From Rossellomorea aquimaris (lineage in GTDB: Bacteria > Bacillota > Bacilli > Bacillales > Bacillaceae_B), in assembly GCF_000935355.1 (NCBI RefSeq), contig NZ_JXZC01000010.1:1-64000 (forward strand): DNA of 64,000 nucleotides, given 5' to 3'. Positions 8,613 through 16,619 of this stretch are shown here, in pieces; position 1 is the stretch's first letter; each line of letters starts with the position of its first letter. Below the pieces are notes generated by a model, which saw nothing but the letters and a program-made list of their open reading frames with translations, did not search any database and had not been told where the DNA came from. The position numbers and the translations under genes were made by a program.

Positions 8613-8960
8613 ATGGAACCGATCAGGATTGCCGATGTCCAGGGGATCATTACTCAACTTGCCCGTCAGGACGTTTATATACATTTAGAAACCACCAACG
8701 GAGCTTATGCTTCTCACTTTAATGAGGGCTTCTTTTCCGCTGGAGCCTATATCCGCAACGCGAAAGTCAACTATGAACACGGGAAAATCATTGGGGACGG
8801 ACCTTACCGTGTCGGTTTAAAAATCGAAATCGGCTGGATCTATGCTGAAGGACTGACTCATTATGAGTTGGATGAACAAGGTCGCCTGTTACTTGCAGGA
8901 CACGGTGCCGACGGGAAACTGGCCGTTGCCCTTGAAATCAGCCCGACACCTTTCAAATAA
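8613..8960 (+). CDS. yojF: YojF-family protein (DUF1806)
   Basis: A 115-residue protein of the YojF family, found paired with bshB2 in Bacillus. Conserved segments are QDVYIHLETTNGAYA, NAKVNYEHGKIIGDGPYRVGLK and GWIYAEGLTHYE. The biochemical function is not established; the pairing hints at a link with bacillithiol metabolism. AAGGAGG precedes the start. bshB2 follows 34 bases downstream with its own ribosome site, so they probably form an operon. Confidence 0.88.
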   Translation: MEPIRIADVQGIITQLARQDVYIHLETTNGAYASHFNEGFFSAGAYIRNAKVNYEHGKIIGDGPYRVGLKIEIGWIYAEGLTHYELDEQGRLLLAGHGADGKLAVALEISPTPFK

Positions 8961-8994
8961 ACGATATGAACCAAATTTAAAAGGAGAGGTCAAA

Positions 8995-9678
8995 ATGGAA
9001 AAAGAAAGACAAGTACTTGTCATCTTTCCACATCCCGATGATGAAGCATTTGGCGTATCAGGTACCATTTCCACCCATGTGAAAAACGAAACGCCCGTTA
9101 CTTATGCCTGCCTTACGTTAGGGGAAATGGGAAGAAACTTAGGAAACCCACCTTTCGCAACAAGAGAATCGCTTCCAGAGATTCGCAAAAAAGAGTTACA
9201 AAAAGCGGCCGATGTGATGGGGATTCAGGATTTACGCATGATGGGATACCGGGATAAAACCCTGGAATTTGAAAATGATGAGAAACTTTCAAACATGGTG
9301 ACAGAGTTAATTGAAGAATTAAATCCATCTCTTATCATCACGTTCTATCCGGACTATTCTGTTCATCCCGATCATGAAGCAACAGCAAGAGCGGTGGTCC
9401 GTGCCGTTCGACGCTTGCCAAAAGAATCAAGACCTAAGCTTCACTGCCTTGCTTTCTCAAAGGATTGTGAACAAGAATTAGGGAAGCCTGATATCCTTGT
9501 AGATATCACACCTGTTAAAGATCAAAAAATCGGTGCCATGAAGGCTCATATCTCTCAAACAGCGTGGATGCTGAAGGATTTGGAGAAGGGCATTCAACAA
9601 AATGACCCTGAAGCCTTAAAATGGGTGACAGTGGAACGATTCTGGAGTTACCAATGGGAAAATGACACAGTAAAATAA
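8995..9678 (+). CDS. bshB2: Bacillithiol biosynthesis deacetylase BshB2
   Basis: A LmbE/PIG-L zinc deacetylase of 227 residues. BshB enzymes remove the acetyl group from GlcNAc-malate in bacillithiol synthesis and may also act on bacillithiol conjugates. The metal-binding PHPDDEAFG motif is near residue 12 and the HPDHEATA motif near residue 123. The frame is open upstream into yojF, but ATG 8995 with AAGGAGAGG just ahead is the clear start. Confidence 0.92.
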   Translation: MEKERQVLVIFPHPDDEAFGVSGTISTHVKNETPVTYACLTLGEMGRNLGNPPFATRESLPEIRKKELQKAADVMGIQDLRMMGYRDKTLEFENDEKLSNMVTELIEELNPSLIITFYPDYSVHPDHEATARAVVRAVRRLPKESRPKLHCLAFSKDCEQELGKPDILVDITPVKDQKIGAMKAHISQTAWMLKDLEKGIQQNDPEALKWVTVERFWSYQWENDTVK

Positions 9679-9686
9679 TGATGATG

Positions 9687-9720
9687 AAAAGAGTTTGGGC
9701 TTTGCTCAAGCTCTTTTTTT
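9687..9720 (+). terminator. Terminator after bshB2
   Basis: AAAGAGTTTGGGC and GCTCAAGCTCTTT pair around TTT with G-U pairs, followed by a T-run. Confidence 0.75.
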
Positions 9721-9772
9721 GTTGTTCTCTTCTATGGAGTAATTTTTACGAATAGAATAGTTATAACTAATT

Positions 9773-9790
9773 AGTGAGTGATTACTCACT
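9773..9790. promoter_or_regulatory. TetR-type operator 1
   Basis: AGTGAGTGATTACTCACT is an 18-base palindrome with one central mismatch. It ends at the first base of the -35 element. Operator 2 shares its core. The TetR protein at 11627 is the likely ligand. Confidence 0.75.
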
Positions 9791-9818
9791 TTACATTTCC
9801 TCCAACATACTTTATATT
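9790..9818 (+). promoter_or_regulatory. Sigma-A promoter of the ABC exporter operon
   Basis: TTTACA (9790-9795) and TATATT (9813-9818) are separated by exactly 17 bases. The promoter is bracketed by two near-identical palindromes. Confidence 0.8.
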
Positions 9819-9821
9819 AAG

Positions 9822-9838
9822 AGTGAGTAATCACTCAT
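9822..9838. promoter_or_regulatory. TetR-type operator 2
   Basis: AGTGAGTAATCACTCAT is palindromic and covers the expected transcription start. Its centre is about 49 bases from that of operator 1. Occupancy would block transcription initiation. Confidence 0.75.
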
Positions 9839-9861
9839 TATTTCTGAAAGGTGTGATTCAA

Positions 9862-10590
9862 TTGAATTCCATCATCCAATTGAACGGGCTGTCTAAATCA
9901 TTCGGCTCCCAAGAAGTATTAAAAAACGTATCTCTCAACATCCAAAGTGGGGATATCTATGGTTTGTTAGGACCCTCTGGTTCAGGGAAAACAACTTTGA
10001 TCAAACTTATGATCGGTCTCGAAACACCGTCAACCGGGAGTGTAACCTTCAAAGGGAACAAGCTGAAAGCAAAAGAGCTGTACCCAACCATCGGATATAT
10101 GGCCCAATCAGATGCCCTCTATGATGAGCTGACAGCGAAGGAAAATTTATCTTTCATGGCATCTCTTTATGGATTAAAAAAAGCGAAACGGAACGAGCAA
10201 ATTGAAAAAGTGATGACTACCGTCGATCTGCTGGCTCACCTTCATAAGCCTGTACACCAGTATTCTGGAGGCATGAAAAGAAGGTTGTCCCTTGCCATTG
10301 CCCTCTTACATGATCCCGAGGTTTTATTTTTGGATGAGCCGACCGTCGGGATTGATCCCGTTTTAAGAAAGGAAATATGGGATAGCTTTCACCGTCTTAA
10401 GGAAGAAGGCAGAACCCTTATCATTACAACACATGTGATGGATGAAGCAGAACGATGTGACCGATTGGGCCTCCTGCAGCATGGAGAAATCATTTCAAGT
10501 GATACGCCTGATGCCATTAAAGAAACGTATGGGGTGTCTTCGATTGAAGATGTATTCTTGAAAAACGGAGGTGTTTCCATTGAGAATTAG
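9862..10590 (+). CDS. ABC exporter ATP-binding subunit
   Basis: A 242-residue nucleotide-binding subunit of an ABC-2 (drug or polymer) exporter. Walker A is GPSGSGKTT, the signature is YSGGMKRRLSLAIALL, Walker B is VLFLDEP, and the switch His is in ITTHVMDEAERC. I placed the start at TTG 9862 (MNSIIQLNGLSKSFG) because GAAAGGTG lies correctly upstream and an earlier in-frame start would overlap the promoter and operator 2. It overlaps the permease gene by 11 bases, implying coupled translation. It is probably repressed by the operon's own TetR protein. Confidence 0.9.
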   Translation: MNSIIQLNGLSKSFGSQEVLKNVSLNIQSGDIYGLLGPSGSGKTTLIKLMIGLETPSTGSVTFKGNKLKAKELYPTIGYMAQSDALYDELTAKENLSFMASLYGLKKAKRNEQIEKVMTTVDLLAHLHKPVHQYSGGMKRRLSLAIALLHDPEVLFLDEPTVGIDPVLRKEIWDSFHRLKEEGRTLIITTHVMDEAERCDRLGLLQHGEIISSDTPDAIKETYGVSSIEDVFLKNGGVSIEN

Positions 10591-11596
10591 AGGTTTTGTC
10601 ATTCGGATTCTTCAACAACTACTAAGGGATAAACGAACATTGGCCTTGATGTTTCTAGCTCCTCTGTTGATTCTGAGTATGTTGTCCCTCGTATTTAACT
10701 CTGATGATTACGATGCCAAGGTGGCGATACTGGATCTGCCGCAGCAGCTTGAAGCAAAGGTCGATACGAGTGATTTTGAAACCTATTCAGGTACGGATAA
10801 AGCGTTAAGCGATATTAAAAATGGCAAGTTGGACGGCTATATTTCATTCGATGATCCATCCAGTCCTTCCATTGTCATTGAAGGAAGTGACCCCACTGTC
10901 AACGGGGCTGTGATGAAGAAGGTTCAAACGTTGTTTCCCTCCGACTCTCAAAAACTATCAGATCAGATAGAGTTTGTGTACGGAAGCAAGGACATGGAGA
11001 TGTTTGACTCCTTTGGACCTGTTCTACTTGGATTTTTCGTTTTCTTCTTTGTGTTTTTGATCAGCGGGGTATCTTTCTTGAGAGAAAGAACCACTGGTAC
11101 ACTCGAAAGGTTGCTTGCTTCACCGATCAAGATTTGGGAGATGGTCGCAAGCTACGTGATTGGATTTGGCATCGTCACCCTTTTACAGGCATCCTTGATT
11201 TCCTGGTATTCGATTTACGTATTGGACATGATGATGAAAGGGAGCTTTTTCAATCTGTTAATCATCATTGTCTCCCTATCGTTTACCGCTCTTACATTAG
11301 GAATATTGCTATCTGCTTTTGCCAAGAATGAATTACAGATGATGCAGTTCATTCCCATAGTTGTCGTACCGCAAATCTTCTTCTCAGGACTGTTTAACCT
11401 GGATACGATTTCTGAATGGCTAAGCTGGATTGGACCGATCACCCCTCTTTATTACGCAGCGGACGCATTGAGAGATGTGATGATACGGGGCTTTGGCTTC
11501 GAAGACCTGCTCCTTAACCTATCCGTGCTTATTGGATTTTCTTTACTCTTTATTGTTCTTAATGTTGCAGCCCTCAGAAAATACCGTAAAATATAG
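10580..11596 (+). CDS. ABC-2 type exporter permease
   Basis: A 338-residue membrane protein of the ABC2_membrane_3 type: one N-terminal helix (residues 15-35), a large extracytoplasmic domain (about 40-145), then five C-terminal helices. The conserved ERTTGTLERLLASPI segment precedes the helical bundle. The start is TTG 10580 with GGAGGTG upstream. With the preceding ATPase it forms a half-transporter that would dimerise. The substrate is unknown; TetR control suggests a toxic or antibiotic-like compound. Confidence 0.88.
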   Translation: MRIRGFVIRILQQLLRDKRTLALMFLAPLLILSMLSLVFNSDDYDAKVAILDLPQQLEAKVDTSDFETYSGTDKALSDIKNGKLDGYISFDDPSSPSIVIEGSDPTVNGAVMKKVQTLFPSDSQKLSDQIEFVYGSKDMEMFDSFGPVLLGFFVFFFVFLISGVSFLRERTTGTLERLLASPIKIWEMVASYVIGFGIVTLLQASLISWYSIYVLDMMMKGSFFNLLIIIVSLSFTALTLGILLSAFAKNELQMMQFIPIVVVPQIFFSGLFNLDTISEWLSWIGPITPLYYAADALRDVMIRGFGFEDLLLNLSVLIGFSLLFIVLNVAALRKYRKI

Positions 11597-11626
11597 GGTG
11601 AGAAACGACAAGTTAGGGGTTTAAGC

Positions 11627-12274
11627 ATGTTAGAAGATAATAATCTATTCAAGCATCTATTTGACCAAGAGGAAACACTGACGGAGAAACAGCAGAAAAT
11701 AGTAGAAGCAGCCATTGAAATGTTTGCTGAAAAAGGCTATGCCTCCACCTCTACCAGCCAAATTGCCAAAAAAGCCGGCGTCGCAGAAGGAACCATCTTC
11801 AGGCACTATAAAACGAAGAAGGACCTGCTTCTTTCCATCGTATCTCCCACGATGGCGAAACTGATTGCTCCTTTTGTGATCCGGGATATTAATAAAGTGT
11901 TAGATGCGAAGTATGATCGGTACGAGGATTTCCTTAAAGCCATGATCCTTAACCGACAGGAATTTTTAAAAGAGAACATGACGGCATTCAAGATTTTAAT
12001 ACAGGAAATCCCTTTTCATCCGGAATTAAAAGAACAATTCAAAGAGCATATCGCTGATAAAGTGTTCGGGAAATTTGTCCGGCTCGTCGATCATTATAAG
12101 GAAAAAGGACAAATAATAGACTTGCCTTCTCCGGCTGTCGTTCGCTTTTCAGCCACCAGTATCTTCGGATTGCTCCTGGTCCGCTACCTCTTCCTTCCCG
12201 AAGAAGATTGGGATGATGAGAAGGAAATCGAGATGACGGTGCAGATGATTGTGAATGGGATCGGGAAGGGATAA
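11627..12274 (+). CDS. TetR-family repressor of the exporter operon
   Basis: A 215-residue TetR regulator. The N-terminal helix-turn-helix (KIVEAAIEMFAEKGYASTSTSQIAKKAGVAEGTIFRHYKTK, spanning about residues 22-65) is unmistakable, and the C-terminal ligand domain is divergent. It lies 30 bases after the permease, in the same operon, so the arrangement predicts autoregulation through the two palindromes at 9773 and 9822. The ribosome site (AGGGG) is weak. Confidence 0.9.
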   Translation: MLEDNNLFKHLFDQEETLTEKQQKIVEAAIEMFAEKGYASTSTSQIAKKAGVAEGTIFRHYKTKKDLLLSIVSPTMAKLIAPFVIRDINKVLDAKYDRYEDFLKAMILNRQEFLKENMTAFKILIQEIPFHPELKEQFKEHIADKVFGKFVRLVDHYKEKGQIIDLPSPAVVRFSATSIFGLLLVRYLFLPEEDWDDEKEIEMTVQMIVNGIGKG

Positions 12275-12283
12275 ATGTGTGGT

Positions 12284-12320
12284 AAGAGCTCCGAATAATC
12301 GATTTGGAGCTCTTTTTTTG
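12284..12320 (+). terminator. Terminator of the exporter operon
   Basis: AAGAGCTCC and GGAGCTCTT pair around a loop of about 12 bases, followed by TTTTTT. Confidence 0.85.
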
Positions 12321-12395
12321 GTTAGAAAACGGGAATCAGGACTGAAGTAGCCATTTGAGAGCTTGACTTAACCTCTCTGATACTTATCTGGAGGA

Positions 12396-12494
12396 GTTTA
12401 TTTTCAAATCCAAGGCATTTATTTTCAAATTTCCGATTTTATTTTCAATTTTCAATGATTTATTTTCAAATCCAGGATTTTATTTTCAAAACTC
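12396..12494. repeat. Phased array of five ATTTTCAA words
   Basis: ATTTTCAA begins at 12400, 12421, 12441, 12462 and 12482 (steps 21, 20, 21, 20). Most copies extend to TTTATTTTCAAATCC, with variable filler. The array sits between the exporter terminator and the sigma-B promoter of the SDR gene. Same period as the arrays at 40 and 34954 but unrelated sequence. Confidence 0.9.
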
Positions 12495-12518
12495 CCTGAA
12501 TAACTTACCTATCCATTC

Positions 12519-12544
12519 GTTTCCCCCCTGCCCCAAACGGGTAA
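12519..12544 (+). promoter_or_regulatory. Sigma-B promoter of the SDR gene
   Basis: GTTTCC (12519-12524), 14 bases, GGGTAA (12539-12544). Good sigma-B match, 31 bases before the start codon. Confidence 0.65.
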
Positions 12545-12575
12545 AACCTACTATACATCACAAGGAGGTAGAACC

Positions 12576-13370
12576 ATGAGTTTTCTTTTCCACGAAAATA
12601 CTTTGAAAGAACAACATATTCTCATCACTGGTGCAACGGGCGGCATTGGATACGAGACGGCGAAAGTGGCAGTGCAGGCAGGAGCCAAAGTGACGATCAC
12701 AGGCAGAAATGAAGAAAAGCTGGAGCAACTAAAGAATGACTGTCAGGACCCAAAACGGGTGTTTATGTACAAGGCGGATCTTACGGGCGCACAGGACCTG
12801 GAGCAGCTGCTATCATCCGCAATCGAAGAACATGGTCCCATCACAGGGCTCGTCAACTCTGCCGGAATAGGCGGTGGTGATATGGTAGAGAAGCTATCAG
12901 AAGAAGATGCCAGAAAGATCATGGAGTTAAACTATTTCTCATTGGTACGACTCTCACAGGCCGTTTATAATCAAATGAAGGATAAGATGAAAGGCTCCAT
13001 CGTCAACATCTCCTCCCTTTCAGGATTGAGAGGAACTCACGGTAACAGTGCGTATAGTGCATCAAAGTTTGCGGTTACCGGTTTTACACAGGCATTTGCC
13101 ACTGAAGCGATCGAAAACAATATTCGAGTGAATGCCATTTGCCCGGGTTATGTAGATACGGAAATGGGACGAAACGCCATCAAATCAAAAGGCGAACGAG
13201 AAGGCAGGAGCTACGAGGAGCAATTAGAGATCGCGAAAGACAGTATCCCTTCTGGACGATTGACCTCACCGAACGAGGTGGCGAATACGATTGTGTATCT
13301 ATTGAGTGATGCCGCCGTGAACATTGTTGGAGAGTCGGTGAAGATTTCAGGAGGCAGCGTGATGCGTTGA
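12576..13370 (+). CDS. Short-chain dehydrogenase/reductase
   Basis: A classical SDR of 264 residues. The cofactor motif TGATGGIG is near residue 19, the structural NSAG near 93, and the catalytic Ser-Tyr-Lys set appears as NISSLSG and YSASK. A residue pattern TGRNEEKL after the second strand suggests NADP(H). The substrate cannot be read from sequence. A strong ribosome site (AAGGAGG) and a sigma-B-like promoter suggest stress induction. Monocistronic. Confidence 0.85.
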   Translation: MSFLFHENTLKEQHILITGATGGIGYETAKVAVQAGAKVTITGRNEEKLEQLKNDCQDPKRVFMYKADLTGAQDLEQLLSSAIEEHGPITGLVNSAGIGGGDMVEKLSEEDARKIMELNYFSLVRLSQAVYNQMKDKMKGSIVNISSLSGLRGTHGNSAYSASKFAVTGFTQAFATEAIENNIRVNAICPGYVDTEMGRNAIKSKGEREGRSYEEQLEIAKDSIPSGRLTSPNEVANTIVYLLSDAAVNIVGESVKISGGSVMR

Positions 13371-13382
13371 TAAACCTTTACA

Positions 13383-13410
13383 GAACACCGTTCAAACACG
13401 AACGGTGTTC
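13383..13410. terminator. Hairpin after the SDR gene
   Basis: Perfect 11-base arms, GAACACCGTTC and GAACGGTGTTC, around a six-base loop. No long T-run follows, so it may be a weak terminator or an RNA-stabilising stem. Confidence 0.5.
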
Positions 13411-13522
13411 CCTCATTAAGTTAATAAGTGGTTAAAAAGTAAAATTTAGTGCATTCATCACTTACACCATTCAGTAAAATGTGGTTTAATAAATAGTACT
13501 ATGGAACGATAATTTAGAAGAA

Positions 13523-13555
13523 GGTTGTGGAATCGACCCCTTCCGCTTCTTTATA
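13523..13555 (+). promoter_or_regulatory. Promoter A of the SigO-like sigma operon
   Basis: GGTTGT, 17 bases, CTTCTTTATA, followed by AAGT. The same two blocks at the same spacing precede the hydrolase operon at 14588. It is not a good sigma-A promoter. I infer that it is recognised by the sigma factor encoded downstream. A short stem with a T-run (13566-13590) lies in the leader and could attenuate transcription. Confidence 0.7.
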
Positions 13556-13630
13556 AAGTAAAAGCAGAGAGATCTTTCTCCTCTTTTTTTTACTTCAAAA
13601 TCGAACATACGTTCTATTGGTGGTGAAAAA

Positions 13631-14206
13631 ATGGATTCGTTAATTAGTGAATTTTATCGTCATTATCCTCATCTCAAACATAATAAAGCTGTTGATTCCT
13701 TTATCAGTCAATCGGAAAATCAGAAATTAATAGAAGATTTTTTACGTCAGCCCAGTGCGCGTAAGGAAGAACATTTAAACGAAGCCTTTAAGGCACATTA
13801 CTTTGATATCCGGTTCACCTCATACGTCAGTTCGTCCCTCTATTTTCACAGTGTGAACTTTGACAAGCATGTTAGGAAATATAGTGAACGCCACCCTTTG
13901 ACCCTTGATAACAAAGTCGATCAAGACGAAGGCGGATCTTTTATTGATCTTGTGCCCGACCCTGCAGAAATGCCCCCTTTCGCAAACTACTCGACTTTAA
14001 CAGACTGCCTGGAGAATGAAGAATTGCTACAGGCTTATGAAGCGTTAACGGACAAACAAAAGCATATCCTCGACTTAGCTTACGTTCAGGAATTAAATGA
14101 TACTGAAATATCAAGAATTCTTGGCATATCACAACAGGCTGTTTCGAAAACCCATCGAAAAGCGTTAAGCACTTTAAAATCAATCTTGGATAAAGGAGAA
14201 TCATAA
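13631..14206 (+). CDS. SigO (YvrI)-like alternative sigma factor
   Basis: A 191-residue sigma-70-type protein. The C-terminal region 4 helix-turn-helix (LTDKQKHILDLAYVQELNDTEISRILGISQQAVSKTHRKAL, within about residues 138-180) is clear, but region 2 is poorly conserved. Directly downstream is a 73-residue partner, the arrangement of B. subtilis sigO-rsoA, in which the sigma factor is split over two polypeptides. Phage-type regulators such as PBSX Xpf are a second possible affinity. The nearby YvrJ-family relic strengthens the SigO link. Its own promoter matches that of the hydrolase operon, suggesting positive autoregulation. Confidence 0.72.
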   Translation: MDSLISEFYRHYPHLKHNKAVDSFISQSENQKLIEDFLRQPSARKEEHLNEAFKAHYFDIRFTSYVSSSLYFHSVNFDKHVRKYSERHPLTLDNKVDQDEGGSFIDLVPDPAEMPPFANYSTLTDCLENEELLQAYEALTDKQKHILDLAYVQELNDTEISRILGISQQAVSKTHRKALSTLKSILDKGES

Positions 14207-14209
14207 AGC

Positions 14210-14431
14210 ATGGGAATATTATATGACCTTGTAAAAGAAGCCCAATGCAACACAGAATATGAAACGAACGTCATCCAGACCTTCGAACCGAAGATAAAGA
14301 AATCATTGTATTTAACCAGGGTAGAAAATAGAGATGATCTTGAACAAGAATTAAAGATTAAGGTGATACGATTTGTCAGGGACTATTCATTAGAGAATGT
14401 ACCGGGATTATTTGATTTAAATAAACAATAA
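14210..14431 (+). CDS. RsoA-like small sigma partner
   Basis: A 73-residue helical protein starting 3 bases after the sigma gene stop, with AAGGAG upstream. The segment FEPKIKKSLYLTRVENRDDLEQELKIKVIRFV resembles sigma region 1.2-2.1, the part that contacts RNA polymerase, as in B. subtilis RsoA (YvrHa). I infer that it supplies the core-binding part missing from the larger protein. It is followed by a strong terminator. Confidence 0.65.
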   Translation: MGILYDLVKEAQCNTEYETNVIQTFEPKIKKSLYLTRVENRDDLEQELKIKVIRFVRDYSLENVPGLFDLNKQ

Positions 14432-14476
14432 AAAAGGACAAGCACCCACAAAACCTGTGGGTACTTGTCCTTTTTC
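14430..14476 (+). terminator. Terminator of the sigma operon
   Basis: A long stem (AAAAAGGACAAG, ACCCACA and their complements, one mismatch) runs into TTTTTC. It separates the sigma operon from the hydrolase operon. Confidence 0.9.
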
Positions 14477-14587
14477 AATGCTTGATCTATTTCTATTCTC
14501 TCTAAAGCAAACACTCTCGCTGTAATCAACCGTACTCGCTTTTTAAAACATTCACGAAAAAAGCTTTTTATAAAACTTCCTGCTCCA

Positions 14588-14620
14588 GGTTGTCATTTCT
14601 CCCTCCACTTCTTCTTTATA
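14588..14620 (+). promoter_or_regulatory. Promoter B of the cell-wall hydrolase operon
   Basis: GGTTGT (14588-14593), 17 bases, CTTCTTTATA (14611-14620), followed by GAGT. Both blocks and the spacing are identical to promoter A at 13523, while the 17-base spacers differ. This is the best evidence that the sigma pair drives the hydrolases. Confidence 0.7.
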
Positions 14621-14717
14621 GAGTGTAAGGCAAACAAAACAGAGTGAGAGAGATTGGGATGGTCTTTCTCACTCTTCATCCCTTATTGCCACAAACATAC
14701 AAAGGGAGCGATGATCA

Positions 14718-15350
14718 ATGAATTGGACAAGAACATTACGACAAGGTGATTCAGGCAGCGATGTAAAGGAACTTCAGATCCGGGTGGCAGGATGGGCAGC
14801 AAGTTCTCCTTCCAAAACATATGTGTCGGTGGATGGCGCATTCGGACCGGGAACGGAAGCGGCCGTCAAACGATTCCAAAGTGCGTACGGTCTTTCAGCT
14901 GACGGAATCGCAGGACCGCAAACACATAGCAAATTGAATGCCCTTGAAGCAAGCGACGGCTCGACGATCAACTTTGCTTTCAGTGAATTCTATTCGAAGG
15001 ACGGAAGCGGCTTCTCGGGAGGAAATGTCGGCTCTACTCAAGTTAGGGAAAATGTACGACGATTAATGTACAAGCTTGAAGCTCTACGTAAAAAATTGGG
15101 GAACCCGCCTGTTGTGATCAATTCCGGATTCAGAAGCATCACTCATAACCGGAATGTCGGCGGTGCCTCTAATAGTATGCACACTTACGGAATCGCAGCT
15201 GATGTTGATCCGTCAGGGAAAACGCCTACTCAAGTGGCTGAAATCGCCAAAACATGCGGCTTTAGCGGGATTATTAAATATACAACATTCGTTCATGTGG
15301 ATAGCCGTATCGAGTATCCTTATGGTTCTCAATCATTTTACTGGGCTTAA
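14718..15350 (+). CDS. Peptidoglycan-binding M15-type D,D-carboxypeptidase/endopeptidase
   Basis: A 210-residue two-domain hydrolase. Residues 4-75 are a PG_binding_1 domain (LRQGDSGSDVKELQ, DGAFGPGTEAAVKRFQ, DGIAGPQT). Residues 85-210 are a Peptidase_M15-type zinc domain with SGFRS, the metal motif SMHTYGIAADVD, and a late HVDSR. Such enzymes cut D-Ala peptide bonds in peptidoglycan, and many are phage endolysins. No signal peptide is present, so export would need a holin-like route. The ribosome site is GGGAG. First gene of the operon. Confidence 0.88.
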   Translation: MNWTRTLRQGDSGSDVKELQIRVAGWAASSPSKTYVSVDGAFGPGTEAAVKRFQSAYGLSADGIAGPQTHSKLNALEASDGSTINFAFSEFYSKDGSGFSGGNVGSTQVRENVRRLMYKLEALRKKLGNPPVVINSGFRSITHNRNVGGASNSMHTYGIAADVDPSGKTPTQVAEIAKTCGFSGIIKYTTFVHVDSRIEYPYGSQSFYWA

Positions 15351-15369
15351 GGAAGGGGGAAATAAGATT

Positions 15370-15918
15370 ATGCCAATCATTGTACTTGATCCAGGTCACG
15401 GGGGAACAGACCCAGGCGCTATTGGAAACGGACTGCAGGAGAAGGATCTCACGCTGGATATCGGTTTAAAGGTTCAGAAGGTTTTGGAAGACAACTTTAT
15501 AGTGGCCGTTCGTTTAACAAGAGAAACGGATGTATATGCAGGATTATCAGAGCGAGCGGATTATGCGAATGGACTAGGCGCCGCTTACTTTGTATCTCTT
15601 CACCATAATGCAGGTGGCGGTACAGGGTTTGAAAGTTTTATTTACCCAGGTTCAGCAGCTTCTGAAACGGGAAGACGACAAGATGTCCTCCATGGGGAGA
15701 TGATGAATTTTTACTCAACATATGGATTAAGAGACCGTGGACAAAAGGAAGCGAACTTCTCTGTCTTAAGAGAAACGGCCATGCCTGCTATTTTGCTGGA
15801 GAATCTCTTTATCGACAGCGTGAATGATACGAATCTTTTAAAAGACCCAATCTTTCTTACTGGATTAGCCAATGCCATTGCAGCTGGAATAGCAAAAGCA
15901 CTTAACCTCGAATCGTAA
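15370..15918 (+). CDS. N-acetylmuramoyl-L-alanine amidase (Amidase_3)
   Basis: A 182-residue zinc amidase that separates the stem peptide from the glycan. Metal and catalytic motifs are DPGHGGTDPGA, LQEKDLTLDIG, SLHHNAGGG and AILLENLFI. The frame is open far upstream inside the preceding gene, but ATG 15370 with AAGGGGG is the natural start and begins exactly at the domain edge. There is no signal peptide and no wall-binding domain, as in many phage lysins. It lies 19 bases after the M15 gene, in the same operon. Confidence 0.88.
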   Translation: MPIIVLDPGHGGTDPGAIGNGLQEKDLTLDIGLKVQKVLEDNFIVAVRLTRETDVYAGLSERADYANGLGAAYFVSLHHNAGGGTGFESFIYPGSAASETGRRQDVLHGEMMNFYSTYGLRDRGQKEANFSVLRETAMPAILLENLFIDSVNDTNLLKDPIFLTGLANAIAAGIAKALNLES

Positions 15919-15966
15919 CAAAACGCAGGCTGGCTCAGGCCGGCTTGCACCTAAGGAGGAGTTTCA

Positions 15967-16119
15967 ATGGATTAATCCGTATTTGTTCAATTACTAGGAA
16001 ACTTCGGATTTCCCATTGCCGTCACACTCTTTTTATTAGTGAAACTGGAAAAGAAGTTGGAGCAACTCGAATTGGCCATCCACTCCCTATCTAAAGCGTA
16101 TAGTAAAAACGAGAAATAG
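15967..16119 (+). pseudogene. YvrJ-family small membrane protein, stop at codon 3
   Basis: AAGGAGG (15953-15959) is well placed before ATG 15967, but the third codon is TAA (15973-15975). The frame then stays open to 16119 and encodes VFVQLLGNFGFPIAVTLFLL followed by KLEKKLEQLELAI, a good match to the YvrJ family (one helix plus a charged coiled tail). B. subtilis yvrJ lies beside sigO. A CAA or GAA to TAA change would explain the stop. No alternative start is visible in frame. It could be a recent inactivation, a sequencing error or read-through. Confidence 0.75.
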
Positions 16120-16141
16120 TTGAAGCTGGAGGATACGTAAT

Positions 16142-16294
16142 TTGATCAAATTAGTATGGGGATTCATCGCTATATTGCTAAGCTGCTCGGGAATGACTCT
16201 CCTGTTAGTGAATAACAACTATTGGGTTGCATTGGTTCTACTTTCCCTGGGCATCATCTTACTTAACATGAGAGACACACATGTAAAAGGTTGA
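16142..16294 (+). CDS. 50-residue two-helix membrane protein
   Basis: Starts at TTG with GGAGG nine bases upstream. The product (MIKLVWGFIAILLSCSGMTL, then a short polar NNN turn, then a second helix WVALVLLSLGIILL) is a small hairpin membrane protein. I do not recognise the family. Its place after two leaderless lysins suggests a holin-like or accessory role, which is inference. The stop codon lies inside the stem of the operon terminator. Confidence 0.6.
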   Translation: MIKLVWGFIAILLSCSGMTLLLVNNNYWVALVLLSLGIILLNMRDTHVKG

Positions 16295-16317
16295 GCCTTG
16301 ATGCTCAACCTTTTTTC
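16289..16317 (+). terminator. Terminator of the hydrolase operon
   Basis: GGTTGAGC and GCTCAACC pair around CTTGAT, followed by TTTTTTCT. Confidence 0.92.
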
Positions 16318-16355
16318 TATACCGCTGAAGCTGGATATCAGTCACTTCCGTAAAT

Positions 16356-16371
16356 CAAAAGAAGGTTTCAT
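16356..16371. repeat. 16-base direct repeat flanking the toxin gene
   Basis: CAAAAGAAGGTTTCAT occurs here and again at 16600-16615, in the terminator arm on the far side of the toxin gene. The GGTT inside this copy (16364) is 29 bases before TATA (16393), the same offset as in promoters A and B, so it may also be a weaker third promoter of that class. Confidence 0.6.
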
Positions 16372-16444
16372 TTTTTTTATTTTCCCAAAGCGTATAGGAC
16401 AATCCTGAGTCCGGGAAGCCTTAAAGTAAGGAGGCGATGTATAT

Positions 16445-16543
16445 ATGAATACATTTGAAGTTTTATCTCTGATGCTCAGCTTTGGGATGTTTGTGATCGC
16501 TATTCTAAAATATAAAGACAATGATGAGAATAAGAATTCATAA
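16445..16543 (+). CDS. Putative holin-like toxin (Hol_Tox type)
   Basis: A 32-residue peptide with AAGGAGG upstream. MNTFEVLSLMLSFGMFVIAI followed by a short charged tail matches the putative holin-like toxin family, related to type I toxins and common in Firmicutes. It would insert in the membrane. No antisense RNA is proven; the flanking 16-base repeat and the overlapping terminators at its 3' end are possible parts of RNA control. Confidence 0.72.
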   Translation: MNTFEVLSLMLSFGMFVIAILKYKDNDENKNS

Positions 16544-16571
16544 ACACGCTGAAGAGCGTGTTATTTTTTTG
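16543..16571 (+). terminator. Terminator of the toxin gene
   Basis: AACACGCT and AGCGTGTT around GAAG, followed by ATTTTTTT. Confidence 0.88.
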
Positions 16572-16574
16572 CAA

Positions 16575-16613
16575 AGAAAAAACCTTCCTTTGCTCAACGC
16601 AAAAGAAGGTTTC
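16575..16613 (-). terminator. Terminator after the sugar dehydrogenase gene
   Basis: On the minus strand AAACCTTCTTTTGC pairs with GCAAAGGAAGGTTT around a short loop, followed by TTTTC. Confidence 0.8.
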
Positions 16614-16619
16614 ATATCT